NCBI GenBank assembly: GCA_035266845.1
Contig: DATFMP010000041.1
Location: 1-50,278 of the forward strand
DNA length: 50,278 nt
Source of the DNA: DATFMP01 sp035266845
Lineage (GTDB): Bacteria > SAR324 > JACQKK01
Direction of reading: 5' to 3'
Position 1 is the stretch's first letter. Each line of letters begins with the position of its first letter. A program made the position numbers and the translations under genes. The notes beneath the pieces are model-generated. The model worked only from the letters and a program-made list of their open reading frames with translations, was not told where the DNA came from and searched no databases. Below, in pieces: positions 8,521 to 17,003 of the stretch.

Positions 8521-9954
8521 ATGTTTCGCAAGGCATTTACCATCGTACTAAGTCTGACTTTTCTGGTGCTGGCGGCTAGCGCGGCCATGGCCTACCGGCC
8601 CAATGCGTCCGATGTCAACGTGCCGCCAGGCTACAAAATCGAGCCGTTCCTCACCGGCCTGACTACGCCCATGGGCGTTACCTTCGGTGAGGGCGAGATC
8701 TTCGTGGCCGAATCGGGCTGGCTGAGCCCGTCCAAGAAGCCCGCGGCGATTCAGGTGTTCAACATGCACGGCAAGCACCTGCGCACCCTGGCTGCGGGCA
8801 AGCTGGACGTGAACGCGCTGGGCATCACGTATTACGACGGTTCGCTCTATGTGAGCGGGATCAACACGATCCTCAAGGTCAATCCCAAGACCGGTGCCGT
8901 CAGCACCGTGCTCAAGAACCTGCCCTCTTATGGCGACCACAACGTCAGCAAGGTGCAGTTCAAGGGCGGCTACATGTATTGGGGGCTGGGCAGCTACACC
9001 AACTCCGGCGTTGTGGGTACGGACGTCGCTGGCCCGACGTTGGCCAAGACGGTCGACCCCAACACCGGTGAGCGGGCTCACGACGTGCCATGCCGTGACA
9101 TCAAGCTTTCCGGCGTGTCGTACAAGACCGAGAACGGCAAGGTTTCCACCAGCCCGTTCCGACCCTACGGCGTGACGGCTCCGAGGGGTTTTGTGGTCAA
9201 AGGGCAGGTGCCCTGCAGCAGTTCCGTGCTGCGTGCCCCGATTGACGATCCTCACCACATCGAGCTGATGGACTGGGGCTTCCGCAATCCCTTTGGGCTG
9301 GCCTTCTCGCCCGAGTGGCACCCGGTGCTGCACGGCGCCCTGCTGGTGGCCAACAACGGCATGGACCATCGCGGCAGCCGCCCGGTGGACAACGCCCCTG
9401 ACGAGCTGTTCGTGGCGACCGGCACGGGTGCGTTCCATGGCTGGCCGGACGTCGAAGGCTTCCTGCACGCCACTTGGAAGCAGGGTTCCGCGGACGTCAC
9501 GGGCAACGTGCTGGGCGACAATGCCCGGGGTGCCAAGGCCGTGTATGAGGAACTGCCCATGCCGGTCACCAACCCGATTGCCGTGTTCCCGGTCGACTCC
9601 TCGGCGGACGGGATGGACTTCAGCCGCAACCATCAGTTCGGCATGGAAGGCGATCTGTTCGTGTCCATGTGGGGCCAGATCGGCTTTGCTCCGGTGGATC
9701 AACAGGAGAATGCCCACCGTGTGGTGCGCGTGCACTTCCTGTCCCCCGCGGGCACGCAGATCACGGACTTCGCGACGAACAAGGTGCCCGGTCCGGCCGA
9801 CCAGACTGGCAAGGGCGGCTTCAACCACCCGGTCGACGTGCGCTTCAGCCCCGACGGCATGGCCATGTACATCACGGACTTCGGCCCGGTGGATGTGCGC
9901 GCCTTCCGCCCGACGGATGGCGCTGGCGTCGTCTGGAAGGTGACCCGCAAGTAG
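8521..9954 (+). CDS. Periplasmic L-sorbosone dehydrogenase-like beta-propeller protein
   Basis: A 477-residue exported protein related to L-sorbosone / PQQ-type sugar dehydrogenases and NHL-like propellers. The ATG at 8521 follows a purine-rich AAAGGGG. A clear Sec signal covers residues 1-24 (cleavage after AMA). The mature part starts PPGYKIEPFLTGLTTPMGVTFGEGEIFVAESG, a common entry blade for this family, and has repeated blade motifs such as HHIELMDWGFRNPFGLAFSPEWHP and HPVDVRFSPDGMAMYITDFG near the end. Enzymes of this group pass electrons to c-type cytochromes, and two monoheme cytochromes follow directly. Cofactor use (PQQ) is not demonstrable here and no pqq biosynthesis genes are in the window. 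Substrate is unknown. Confidence 0.78.
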   Translation: MFRKAFTIVLSLTFLVLAASAAMAYRPNASDVNVPPGYKIEPFLTGLTTPMGVTFGEGEIFVAESGWLSPSKKPAAIQVFNMHGKHLRTLAAGKLDVNALGITYYDGSLYVSGINTILKVNPKTGAVSTVLKNLPSYGDHNVSKVQFKGGYMYWGLGSYTNSGVVGTDVAGPTLAKTVDPNTGERAHDVPCRDIKLSGVSYKTENGKVSTSPFRPYGVTAPRGFVVKGQVPCSSSVLRAPIDDPHHIELMDWGFRNPFGLAFSPEWHPVLHGALLVANNGMDHRGSRPVDNAPDELFVATGTGAFHGWPDVEGFLHATWKQGSADVTGNVLGDNARGAKAVYEELPMPVTNPIAVFPVDSSADGMDFSRNHQFGMEGDLFVSMWGQIGFAPVDQQENAHRVVRVHFLSPAGTQITDFATNKVPGPADQTGKGGFNHPVDVRFSPDGMAMYITDFGPVDVRAFRPTDGAGVVWKVTRK

Positions 9955-10205
9955 CATCGGTTCCCCGCAGCCACATCACGTCATTCGGCGCGATATGGCT
10001 GCGGAGTCTTCCCTGGGCTTGCCCCGGGGGCTGGCTCCCGTCTCCGATCGGCTCCGGCCGTGCCGGGGACGGGACGTATCCATTTTCGCGGGTAAGCTTC
10101 TGCACCGCCTGGCGGGTACGTCTCGCACGTGCTGCAAGGCTGTCGCACTGCGCTTTGATGGCTGGGCCCCATGCCCGGCGCCCGCACTTGACCTACAGAG
10201 TGTTC

Positions 10206-10607
10206 ATGCGTTCGTTTCGACTTCCAAGGTGGATAGTTCCGGCGGTTTTGGTTGCCGGTGTTGCGTTGGTGGCCCTTCCCGGGCAATCGGCCCTGGCCAA
10301 GGGCAAGGCACTCAAGATCGAGCCGCTGTTCCAGAAGAACTGCATGCGCTGCCACAACATCAACGGAGTCAACAGCGTCTGCCCAGACCTCTCGACTATC
10401 GGCAAGCGCCATGACGCGGCGTACATCCGCCAGTCCATCCTGGAGCCCAACGCCTACATCGTGCCGGGCTTCCCCAAGGACGTAATGCCGCTGAACTTCA
10501 AGGAACAACTGACGCCCCAGCAGGTGGACAAGATCGTGGCGTTCCTGCTCACGCTCAAGGGCCAGACGATTGACAAGGCCAGGGCGAAGCAGGGCGTGAA
10601 GTGGTGA
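10206..10607 (+). CDS. Monoheme cytochrome c
   Basis: A 133-residue periplasmic class-I-like cytochrome c. A signal peptide covers about residues 1-31 (ends QSALA). The heme-attachment motif is CMRCH (46-50), and the likely distal methionine is Met94 in KDVMPLNF, in the typical MP context. The C-terminal helix reads LTPQQVDKIVAFLLTLKG. It lies about 250 nt after the dehydrogenase and 38 nt before a second cytochrome, so it is a natural candidate electron acceptor for the dehydrogenase. No strong Shine-Dalgarno precedes the ATG; the start is chosen by the signal peptide. Confidence 0.88.
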   Translation: MRSFRLPRWIVPAVLVAGVALVALPGQSALAKGKALKIEPLFQKNCMRCHNINGVNSVCPDLSTIGKRHDAAYIRQSILEPNAYIVPGFPKDVMPLNFKEQLTPQQVDKIVAFLLTLKGQTIDKARAKQGVKW

Positions 10608-10645
10608 TTTGTCGGCGTGGGGTGTGGCGATGAGTGGGACCGGCC

Positions 10646-11068
10646 ATGGCCGCTAGGCGGCGCTGGTGGCGGGCCATCCGGTGGCGCCGCTGGCTGGCTG
10701 TACTCGGCGCCATGATCCTGGTGCTGTTCGTCTGGCAGCAAGTGGCCGGGCGCCGCACCGAAGCGCAGCAGAGGGAGTCCGTGGCCTTTGGCCAGCCGAC
10801 GTTCCGCTTCTACTGCGCACCCTGTCATGGCTTTCACATGCAGGGGCGTCCATTCATCGGCAAGGTCGGTGCTCCACCACTGAACAAGCGCGGCTACCGC
10901 ATCTTCTTCCGGCTGATGCCGGATGCGATGGAGGGCTGGGTCGCCGATCAGATCGCGGAGGGCAACGCGATCATGCCGGCCTTCCGCGGGACGCTGAACG
11001 CGCGCCAGCGCCGGGAGGTGGCCCTGTATATCCGCCTCGTCAACATGGGCGGAGCGCCCGTGCCGTGA
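10646..11068 (+). CDS. Membrane-anchored monoheme cytochrome c
   Basis: A 140-residue cytochrome c. An Arg/Trp-rich N-terminus (MAARRRWWRAIRWRRW) is followed by a single hydrophobic helix at about residues 17-31 with no obvious cleavage site, so it is probably anchored in the inner membrane facing the periplasm. The heme motif is CAPCH (57-61). The likely distal ligand is Met110 in AIMPAF. The ATG at 10646 is used; a GTG at 10634 would add four residues. It follows the first cytochrome closely and could relay electrons from it to the respiratory chain. Function beyond electron transfer is inference. Confidence 0.85.
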   Translation: MAARRRWWRAIRWRRWLAVLGAMILVLFVWQQVAGRRTEAQQRESVAFGQPTFRFYCAPCHGFHMQGRPFIGKVGAPPLNKRGYRIFFRLMPDAMEGWVADQIAEGNAIMPAFRGTLNARQRREVALYIRLVNMGGAPVP

Positions 11069-11231
11069 AGTTGCGCGATGACACGTCTGCGCCGCGGGCG
11101 GACGCCTTGTTCGCCTGGAGCGTTGATCCTATGATGAAGCGCACCCGAATGGGGGTAGCTACTGCCGTCGTGTGCGTCGGCGAGCGTCCGCCCCGCCGAA
11201 CGCGCGCCACCGGCAGAAGGAAGGGCGAGCC

Positions 11232-12089
11232 ATGAAGGAACTGTTGTACGACCTGCTGCGCACGCGCGCTCCGGCGCCGGCCCTGGCTTGGCTGGACAAG
11301 GCCCTGGCGGACGTCACCGGTGCGATGCGCACGGAGCAGGTGCTGGGCATCTATGCCGGCGCCTCGCGCCGCATGGGCAAGCAGGCGCTGGCGCTCAGCG
11401 ATGCCGAGCGCGACCGGCTGCGCGCCCTGGATGCGGAGGTGGTGCTGGACCACTGGGGCATGGACGAGGCGGCGCGGGCCCTGCTGCTGCTTAGCCTGCC
11501 CGACCGCGACGTGGATACACACGCAGAGCGGGTGCTGGCGTGCTACGAGAAGGGCGACAGCCGGGAGCAGGAGAGCTGGCTCCGCGGCTTGGCCGTACTG
11601 CCGCAACCGGAGCGCTGGGTGCTGACGGCGGTGGACGCCTGCCGCACGAACATCCTGCCCATGTTCGAGGCCATCACTTGCGAGAACCCGTTTCCGGCCC
11701 GGCACTTCCCGGAGCTGAACTTCAACCAGATGGTGCTCAAGGCCCTCTTCAATGGGGTGGCCCTGGCGCGTATCGTGGGGCTAGGCCGGCGGGCCAATGC
11801 GGAGCTATCCCGCATGTCGGACGACTACGTCTCCGAGCGCGAGGCGGCCGGGCGTGCCGTGCCCGTGGACATCTGGGTGGCCCTTGCGCCCCATGCCACG
11901 CCGGCCGCCCTGGAACGGGTCTATCGCTACCTGGAGCACGAGAGCCCGGCGCATCGCTATTGGGCGGCTGTGGGCCTGGGGGCGGTGGCCGGAGATGAAC
12001 CACGCCGCCAGCTGGTCGCCCGCCGGGCTGCCGAGGCGGATGCAAAGGTGCGGGAAGCCGTCGAGGTGTCCCTGAGCAGGTTGGGCTGA
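11232..12089 (+). CDS. eboA: EboA domain-containing protein
   Basis: A 285-residue protein recognised as EboA-like by its central region: MDEAARALLLLSLP (about 77-90), LPQPERW...DACRTN, FEAITCENPFPARHFPELNFNQMVLKALFNG, and IVGLGRRANAELSRMSDDYVSERE...VPVDIW. It has no signal peptide and looks soluble and alpha-helical, with HEAT-like C-terminal helices. Start ATG 11232 follows GGAAGGGCGAG. EboA is the first protein of ebo operons, known in cyanobacteria for scytonemin monomer export and in Pseudomonas and algal endosymbionts in unknown natural-product roles; its biochemistry is unknown. Here it follows two cytochromes and precedes EboB. Confidence 0.85.
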   Translation: MKELLYDLLRTRAPAPALAWLDKALADVTGAMRTEQVLGIYAGASRRMGKQALALSDAERDRLRALDAEVVLDHWGMDEAARALLLLSLPDRDVDTHAERVLACYEKGDSREQESWLRGLAVLPQPERWVLTAVDACRTNILPMFEAITCENPFPARHFPELNFNQMVLKALFNGVALARIVGLGRRANAELSRMSDDYVSEREAAGRAVPVDIWVALAPHATPAALERVYRYLEHESPAHRYWAAVGLGAVAGDEPRRQLVARRAAEADAKVREAVEVSLSRLG

Positions 12090-12150
12090 TCGGCCGCGTG
12101 GAATCGGCGCGGGCACTTGGTGCAAGGCACGAATGAGCAAGGAGCAGGCT

Positions 12151-13035
12151 ATGAATCTGTTCGATCCGCACATCCACATGACCTCGCGCACGACGGACGA
12201 CTACGCCGCCATGGCGCAGGCCGGGATCATCGCCGTGGTGGAACCGGCCTTTTGGCTGGGTCAGCCCCGCACCCACGCGGGCTCGTTCGAGGACTACTTC
12301 AACTCCCTGCTGGGCTGGGAGCGCTTCCGTGCGTCTCAGTTCGGCATCCGCCATTTCTGCACCATCGCCCTCAATCCCAAGGAGGCCAACAATCCCCGGC
12401 TTTCCGAGGAGGTGCTGGATATGCTGCCGCGCTACCTGCAGAAGGAGGGCGTGGTGGCCGTGGGTGAGGTCGGCTACGACGACCAGACCGACATCGAGGA
12501 GAAGCTCTTCGCCCGCCAGGTGGAGATGGCGCTGGAGTACGACCTGCCTGTGCTGGTGCACACGCCGCACCGCGACAAGAAGAACGGCACTATCCGCACC
12601 ATAGGTCTCATTCGCGACGTGGGCATCCCGGAGGAGCGGGTGCTGATCGACCACAACAATGAGGAGACCTTACCGTTGGTGCTGGACACGGGCTGCTGGG
12701 CCGGCCACTCCATCTATCCCAACAGCAAGATGGACGAAAACCGCATGGCCTTGCTGGTCAAGCAGTACGGCAGCGAGCGTATCATCATCAATAGCGCCGC
12801 GGACTGGGGCATCAGCGATCCACTCAAGGTGCCCAAGACCGTGGCCAAGATGCGCGAGATGGGCATTGCCGAGGACGTTATTCAAACCGTCGTGTGGGAC
12901 AACCCTGTCGCCTTCTTTTCCCAGAGCGGCAACCTGGACGTGGACGATATTGACAAGCGCCCCAGCATCAACCAGACGCAACTCTTCGACGGCAACTCTG
13001 TGCTGCGCGGCCAGACGCCCGTGGTGGATTCCTAG
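12151..13035 (+). CDS. eboB: EboB-like TatD-family metal-dependent hydrolase
   Basis: A 294-residue TIM-barrel hydrolase of the TatD type. AAGGAG (12139-12144) with a 6-nt gap supports ATG 12151 over ATG 12133. Metal-ligand motifs are visible: DPHIH (residues 5-9), GEVGYDD on a mid-barrel strand, VHTPHRDKKNG and the LIDHNNEET segment, and a late SAADWG carrying the expected acidic residue. The distance to eboA (61 nt) and eboF (21 nt) and the shared strand indicate one transcription unit. In ebo operons this TatD-like subunit has no proven substrate. Assignment to the EboB subgroup rests on context plus sequence resemblance. Confidence 0.85.
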   Translation: MNLFDPHIHMTSRTTDDYAAMAQAGIIAVVEPAFWLGQPRTHAGSFEDYFNSLLGWERFRASQFGIRHFCTIALNPKEANNPRLSEEVLDMLPRYLQKEGVVAVGEVGYDDQTDIEEKLFARQVEMALEYDLPVLVHTPHRDKKNGTIRTIGLIRDVGIPEERVLIDHNNEETLPLVLDTGCWAGHSIYPNSKMDENRMALLVKQYGSERIIINSAADWGISDPLKVPKTVAKMREMGIAEDVIQTVVWDNPVAFFSQSGNLDVDDIDKRPSINQTQLFDGNSVLRGQTPVVDS

Positions 13036-13056
13036 CCTCGGCCCCGCGATCCTGCG

Positions 13057-14430
13057 ATGCACCCCACTGTCGTCATCAACGTCGTCGGATTGGCGGGCGA
13101 CCTGCTGGGCGAGCGCACGCCACGCCTGAGCGCCTTCGCGCGGGCGGGGGCGGGCGTGCCCCTGCACACCATCACGCCCGCGGTTACGTGCAGCGTCCAG
13201 TCCACCTTCCTCACCGGCGTGCTGCCGGAGCAGCACGGCATCGTCGGCAACGGCTGGTACTTCCGCGAGTTGGCCCAGACGCTGTTCTGGCGCCAGGCGA
13301 ACCGCATCGTGCAGGCGGAGAAGGTGTGGGAGACGGCGCGCCAGCGCGAGCCGGACCTCGTCACGGCCAAGATGTTCTGGTGGTACAACATGTACGCCAG
13401 TGTCCAGTACGCCGTGACCCCCCGACCCATGTATCCCGCTGACGGGCGCAAGGTGTTCGATACCTACAGCGAGCCCCCGGAGCTGAACGACCGCCTCAAG
13501 GAGGAACTGGGGCCGTTCCCCTTCTTCAGCTTCTGGGGACCCAAGTCCGGCATCCCATCGAGCGAGTGGATCGCCGCGGCCAGCCGCTGCGTGTTCGACT
13601 GGCACGCGCCAGGGCTGCTGCTGATCTATCTGCCGCATCTGGACTACAACCTGCAGCGCCTGGGTCCGCACGATCCCCGTATCGGGGAAGACCTGGCGCG
13701 CATTGACGCTGTGTGCGGCGAGCTGCTGGATCACTTCCAGGAGCGCGGCGCGCGTGTGATCGTGCTCTCCGAGTACGGCATCACGCCCGTGAGCGGGCCT
13801 GTGCACATCAACCGAGTGTTGCGCGAGGCAGGCCACGTCCGCGTGCGTCCGGAACTGGGCCTGGAGATGCTGGACCCGGGTGCCAGCACGGCGTTCGCCG
13901 TGGCGGATCACCAGGTCGCCCACGTCTACGTGCGCGATCCGGCGCAGGTGCCGTCGGTGAAGGCGCTGCTGGAGTCCGTTCCGGGCATCGATCGCGTGCT
14001 GGACGAGGAAGGCAAGCGCGAGATGGGCCTCGCCCACGAGCGGTCAGGCGAATTGGTCGCCATCTCTGCGCCAGACCGCTGGTTCACCTACTATTATTGG
14101 CTGGACGATGCTGTGGCGCCGGACTTCGCCCGCACGGTGGACATCCACCGCAAGCCCGGGTACGACCCCGTGGAGCTGTTCGTGGATCCCGCGATTCGCT
14201 TCCCGCCCGCCAAGGTTGCCTGGATCCTGGCCAAGAAGGCGCTGGGCTTCCGCTACCTGATGGACGTGATCCCGCTGGATGCCTCGCTGGTGAAAGGCTC
14301 CCACGGGCGGGTCACAGACGATCCGCGCCAGGGGCCGGTGTTCCTCACCAATGCATCGCACCTGCTGGAAGCCGATGCTGTGCAGGCCACGCAGGTGCGC
14401 GACCTGATCCTGCGCCACCTCTTCGATTAG
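13057..14430 (+). CDS. eboF: EboF-like alkaline-phosphatase-superfamily protein
   Basis: A 457-residue protein of the nucleotide pyrophosphatase/phosphodiesterase branch of the alkaline phosphatase superfamily. The nucleophile is probably Thr44 in PAVTCSVQSTFLTG, with the HGIVGNGWY motif nearby. Other superfamily positions are LPHLDYN (His194, Asp196) and GSHGRV (His416). Two positions depart from the textbook set: the N-terminal metal Asp region reads VVINVVGL, and the usual DHG motif appears as SEYG (Glu239-Tyr240). I cannot tell whether this is a subfamily trait or loss of metal binding. No signal peptide is evident. The eboC, eboD and eboE genes that complete known ebo operons are not in this window. 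Confidence 0.82.
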   Translation: MHPTVVINVVGLAGDLLGERTPRLSAFARAGAGVPLHTITPAVTCSVQSTFLTGVLPEQHGIVGNGWYFRELAQTLFWRQANRIVQAEKVWETARQREPDLVTAKMFWWYNMYASVQYAVTPRPMYPADGRKVFDTYSEPPELNDRLKEELGPFPFFSFWGPKSGIPSSEWIAAASRCVFDWHAPGLLLIYLPHLDYNLQRLGPHDPRIGEDLARIDAVCGELLDHFQERGARVIVLSEYGITPVSGPVHINRVLREAGHVRVRPELGLEMLDPGASTAFAVADHQVAHVYVRDPAQVPSVKALLESVPGIDRVLDEEGKREMGLAHERSGELVAISAPDRWFTYYYWLDDAVAPDFARTVDIHRKPGYDPVELFVDPAIRFPPAKVAWILAKKALGFRYLMDVIPLDASLVKGSHGRVTDDPRQGPVFLTNASHLLEADAVQATQVRDLILRHLFD

Positions 14431-14500
14431 TTGCTTGTTCGGGAGTCTACCCGGGCGGGAGAATTCCTCACGCTGCCGCGGCGGCTTTCCGGGCGCGCTG

Positions 14501-15667
14501 TCAGGTCACGCTGGGTGGCTGCTGGGCCAGCTTGGTGCCCTGGGTGTAGGTGGCCCCGCTCTGCTTGAGTCCGACCAGGAACTTGCCCAGCTTGAGCCGG
14601 TTCAGCTCCTTGAGTCCCAGGTATTGCAGGTGGACCTGGGTGTTGCCGTCGTCGCGCTGAAACAGACCCACCACCTGCGCTACCAAGTCGTCCTTGATCT
14701 GCGCCGCGGGCAGGCGGAACACGATCATGTCTCCCTCGTGCACCTTCTCGTGATGGCCGTTGGCCACCACCAGCGCGCCGCCAATGCTGACGTCGCGGAT
14801 CGCGCCATCGAAACGGTACTGCGAATCCAGCGCACGCAGGGCCCCCGCGGTGCGCTCGGAGGCGAACTCCTGGCGGATCACGAAGAATTCCGTGGGAATG
14901 TCCACCTCGATGCGGTCCGCGTTGCGGAACAGCAGGCGGCTGATGCCGCGCGTGTGCCCACACATCACGGGTTTGGTGCCAGTGGGGAGCTGACCTTCGA
15001 TGGGGCAGGTGAACTCGTATTCTGCGTCGTGCTCTCGCGACACGCGGAACTCCAGTTCGCGCAGGCCGCCGAGGCTCACCGGTTTGCCTTTCGCAGTGGG
15101 GGGCCGGATAATGAACTGGTTTTCGTTGATGCCCAGCACGGTCGTGAGAAAGCTCACGTCGCGCTTGGGCAGGCGGATGCGGCAGCGCACACGCGTGCCG
15201 GGAGCCAGCATTCGCGTATCCACGAACGGATTGCGCACGTTGCTGAAGCCGTACTCCAGGTGCTGACGCAGCTGCGAGATGCGCTTCAGTATGGGGTGGC
15301 TGGGGTTGGCTTCGCGGAAGCGCGACACGGCTTCCTCGAACGTGTCGCGCGTTTCCATCAGCTCCAGCAGGTCCGCCGTGTCGCCGCCGCCCAGGAGGGT
15401 CTGCAGCAGGGCGATCTCCGAGCGGCCCAGGTTCAGCTCGGAGACCATCAGCTTGAGGCGCGCTTCCTCGCGCTGCTCGGCCAGTTCCGCAGCGCGGCGC
15501 TTGCTGCGCAGATAGAAGAACGCGCCGATGCCGGCCGCGATGATGACCGCGACCAGCAGGGCGGCTCCGATAACCCCGTTCATGGCCGCCGCTCCGCTGG
15601 CACGGAAGCGCAGCGCACTCAGATCGAGGTTCGTCGACTGCGCGAGGAAGTACAGCAGTCTGTTCAT
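14501..15667 (-). CDS. Membrane-anchored PilZ-domain (cyclic-di-GMP binding) protein
   Basis: A 388-residue protein with one transmembrane helix at about residues 31-53, a basic stop-transfer RSKRR, a coiled-coil-like helical stretch (57-115), a YcgR-like middle domain (about 155-240) and a PilZ domain (about 245-370). Both cyclic-di-GMP motifs are intact: RxxxR is R248-N-A-D-R252 and DxSxxG is D292-V-S-I-G-G297. The architecture suggests an inner-membrane sensor controlling motility, pili or surface polysaccharide, but no such genes are adjacent, so the target is unknown. Start ATG 15667 has GGGAAAG upstream. It is convergent with eboF and divergent from nadD. Confidence 0.85.
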   Translation of the reverse strand: MNRLLYFLAQSTNLDLSALRFRASGAAAMNGVIGAALLVAVIIAAGIGAFFYLRSKRRAAELAEQREEARLKLMVSELNLGRSEIALLQTLLGGGDTADLLELMETRDTFEEAVSRFREANPSHPILKRISQLRQHLEYGFSNVRNPFVDTRMLAPGTRVRCRIRLPKRDVSFLTTVLGINENQFIIRPPTAKGKPVSLGGLRELEFRVSREHDAEYEFTCPIEGQLPTGTKPVMCGHTRGISRLLFRNADRIEVDIPTEFFVIRQEFASERTAGALRALDSQYRFDGAIRDVSIGGALVVANGHHEKVHEGDMIVFRLPAAQIKDDLVAQVVGLFQRDDGNTQVHLQYLGLKELNRLKLGKFLVGLKQSGATYTQGTKLAQQPPSVT

Positions 15668-15741
15668 GTTCGCTTTCCCAGGCCAAGCCCCCCACGGGCC
15701 AATCCGCAGCGGTAGCCCATTTTCGCAGGATCGCCCCCCAA

Positions 15742-16422
15742 TTGAAAGCCCTGCAACCGAAGGATCGTCCGGTCTTCGCCGTGTTCGGCGGCTCGTTCAA
15801 CCCGGTGCACGAGGGGCACGTGGGGATCGTGCGTGCGTTGGCCGCCGATGCGGAGTTGAGCGGCACGATCGTGATGCCGGTTCGGCGTTCGCCGTTCAAG
15901 CGTGCCACGGCGCCGCTGCCCGATCCGGTGCGCTGGGCGATGCTGCAGCATGCGCTGTCCGGACTGCACGGCGTGTGGTTGAGCGACATCGAGCTGCGCC
16001 GCCCCCCGCCTTCCTACACGGTGGACACGTTGCGCACATTGTCCGCGCTGCTTCCCGCAGCGCGGCTGTGCTTCGCGCTGGGCTGGGATGCTTTCGCTGA
16101 GTTTGCCCAGTGGCATCGGGCCGCGGAAATCCTCGGCATTGCCGGTCTCATCGTCTTCGATCGCGCGGGCCATGAACGCATGGCCCCGGCCGACCCGGCG
16201 GCCTGGGTGCAGCACCTGCCGCCGCCATGGGACGCCCAGGCCCGGACCATGGGTCACGATCGCCTCGTCGCGGACGGTGGCCGCCTGCTGGTGCGGCACC
16301 TGTCCTTGAGTCTGCCCGCGGTGGCCGCGCGGGAGATCCTCAGCGAGCACTCGTTGCAGGGTGTGCCGGCCGGCGCACGCGAGGTGCTGGCGGACTACTG
16401 GCGGCGCGCAGGGGCGCGGTAG
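15742..16422 (+). CDS. nadD: Nicotinate-nucleotide adenylyltransferase (NadD-like)
   Basis: Transfers AMP to nicotinate mononucleotide in NAD synthesis; cytoplasmic, 226 residues. The start is TTG at 15742, with AGGA at 15727-15730 and no usable in-frame ATG nearby. The nucleotidyltransferase signature GGSFNPVHEGH is at residues 16-26, and the GWDAF motif and a following Trp-containing helix are present. The C-terminal ISSTxIR-type motif expected near residue 190 is poorly conserved (SLPAVAAREIL), which is unusual. It lies 5 nt before rlmH, the conserved nadD-rlmH order, but without the rsfS gene that commonly sits between them. Confidence 0.85.
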   Translation: MKALQPKDRPVFAVFGGSFNPVHEGHVGIVRALAADAELSGTIVMPVRRSPFKRATAPLPDPVRWAMLQHALSGLHGVWLSDIELRRPPPSYTVDTLRTLSALLPAARLCFALGWDAFAEFAQWHRAAEILGIAGLIVFDRAGHERMAPADPAAWVQHLPPPWDAQARTMGHDRLVADGGRLLVRHLSLSLPAVAAREILSEHSLQGVPAGAREVLADYWRRAGAR

Positions 16423-16427
16423 GCGCC

Positions 16428-16901
16428 ATGTCCGGCTTGCGTGTGGTGTGGGTGGGGCGCTCCCAGCAGCGCTTCGTGGAGCAGGGCGTCGCCTTCTACC
16501 GTGAGCGCATCACGCCCTTTGCGCCGCTGGAGTTGGTGGAGGTGCGTGCCGCCGCGCACTCAGGTCGCGACCCCGCTCAGGCGTTGCGCCGCGAGGGCGA
16601 GGCGATCCGCAAGCGACTTGCGCCGGAAGATCCCGTGGCTCTGCTGGACGAGCGCGGCCGCCAGTTCTCCACAAGGGAGCTTGCGGACTGGCTCGCTGCG
16701 CGTCGTGCGGCCTCGGGCCGGGCGCTCACGTTCGTGATCGGCGGGGCGTATGGTGTGGACGAAGCCGTGCGGCGGCGCGCCAATGACACGATCGCGCTCT
16801 CGCACCTGACCCTGCCCCACCAGTTGGTGCGCGTGGTGCTACTGGAGCAGCTCTACCGCGTGCTCAGCCTGCAGGCGGGCCACGGCTATCATCACGACTG
16901 A
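16428..16901 (+). CDS. rlmH: 23S rRNA (pseudouridine1915-N3)-methyltransferase RlmH
   Basis: SPOUT-class methyltransferase that modifies pseudouridine 1915 of 23S rRNA, 157 residues, the normal family length. Start ATG 16428 lies just after the nadD stop. The family core is intact: FVIGGAYGVD (SAM-binding knot entry, around residues 100-112), LSHLTLPHQLVRVVLLEQLYR and the C-terminal GHGYHHD. Co-transcription with nadD is very likely from the 5-nt gap. Confidence 0.93.
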   Translation: MSGLRVVWVGRSQQRFVEQGVAFYRERITPFAPLELVEVRAAAHSGRDPAQALRREGEAIRKRLAPEDPVALLDERGRQFSTRELADWLAARRAASGRALTFVIGGAYGVDEAVRRRANDTIALSHLTLPHQLVRVVLLEQLYRVLSLQAGHGYHHD

Positions 16902-16958
16902 CGCGCGATGGCGGCCAAGCCCACCAGGGTCGGCAATGGCAGACCAGGGCTGACTGGC

Positions 16959-16990
16959 GACCCCCGACGTCGAGACTACGTCGGGGGGTC
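16959..16990. terminator. Strong hairpin between convergent rlmH and HTH/AbrB gene
   Basis: GACCCCCGACGT (16959-16970) pairs with ACGTCGGGGGGTC (16978-16990) around the 7-nt loop CGAGACT, with one unpaired G. It has no clear T tract on either side, but its position between convergent genes suits a bidirectional terminator. Confidence 0.55.
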
Positions 16991-17003
16991 TCCGAAGTGG
17001 GGA

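Noticed and set aside
12670..14037. A 455-codon minus-strand frame opposite eboB/eboF
   Set aside because: No domain; eboB and eboF on the plus strand have metal and nucleophile motifs and good context.
8521..14430. A complete ebo operon
   Set aside because: EboC, EboD and EboE are not present in the window; only A, B and F are identified, so the label is limited to a reduced cluster.
14427..15989. A 520-codon minus-strand frame overlapping the PilZ gene
   Set aside because: The PilZ frame contains intact RxxxR and DxSxxG motifs and a membrane helix; the other frame is Arg/Gly-rich shadow.
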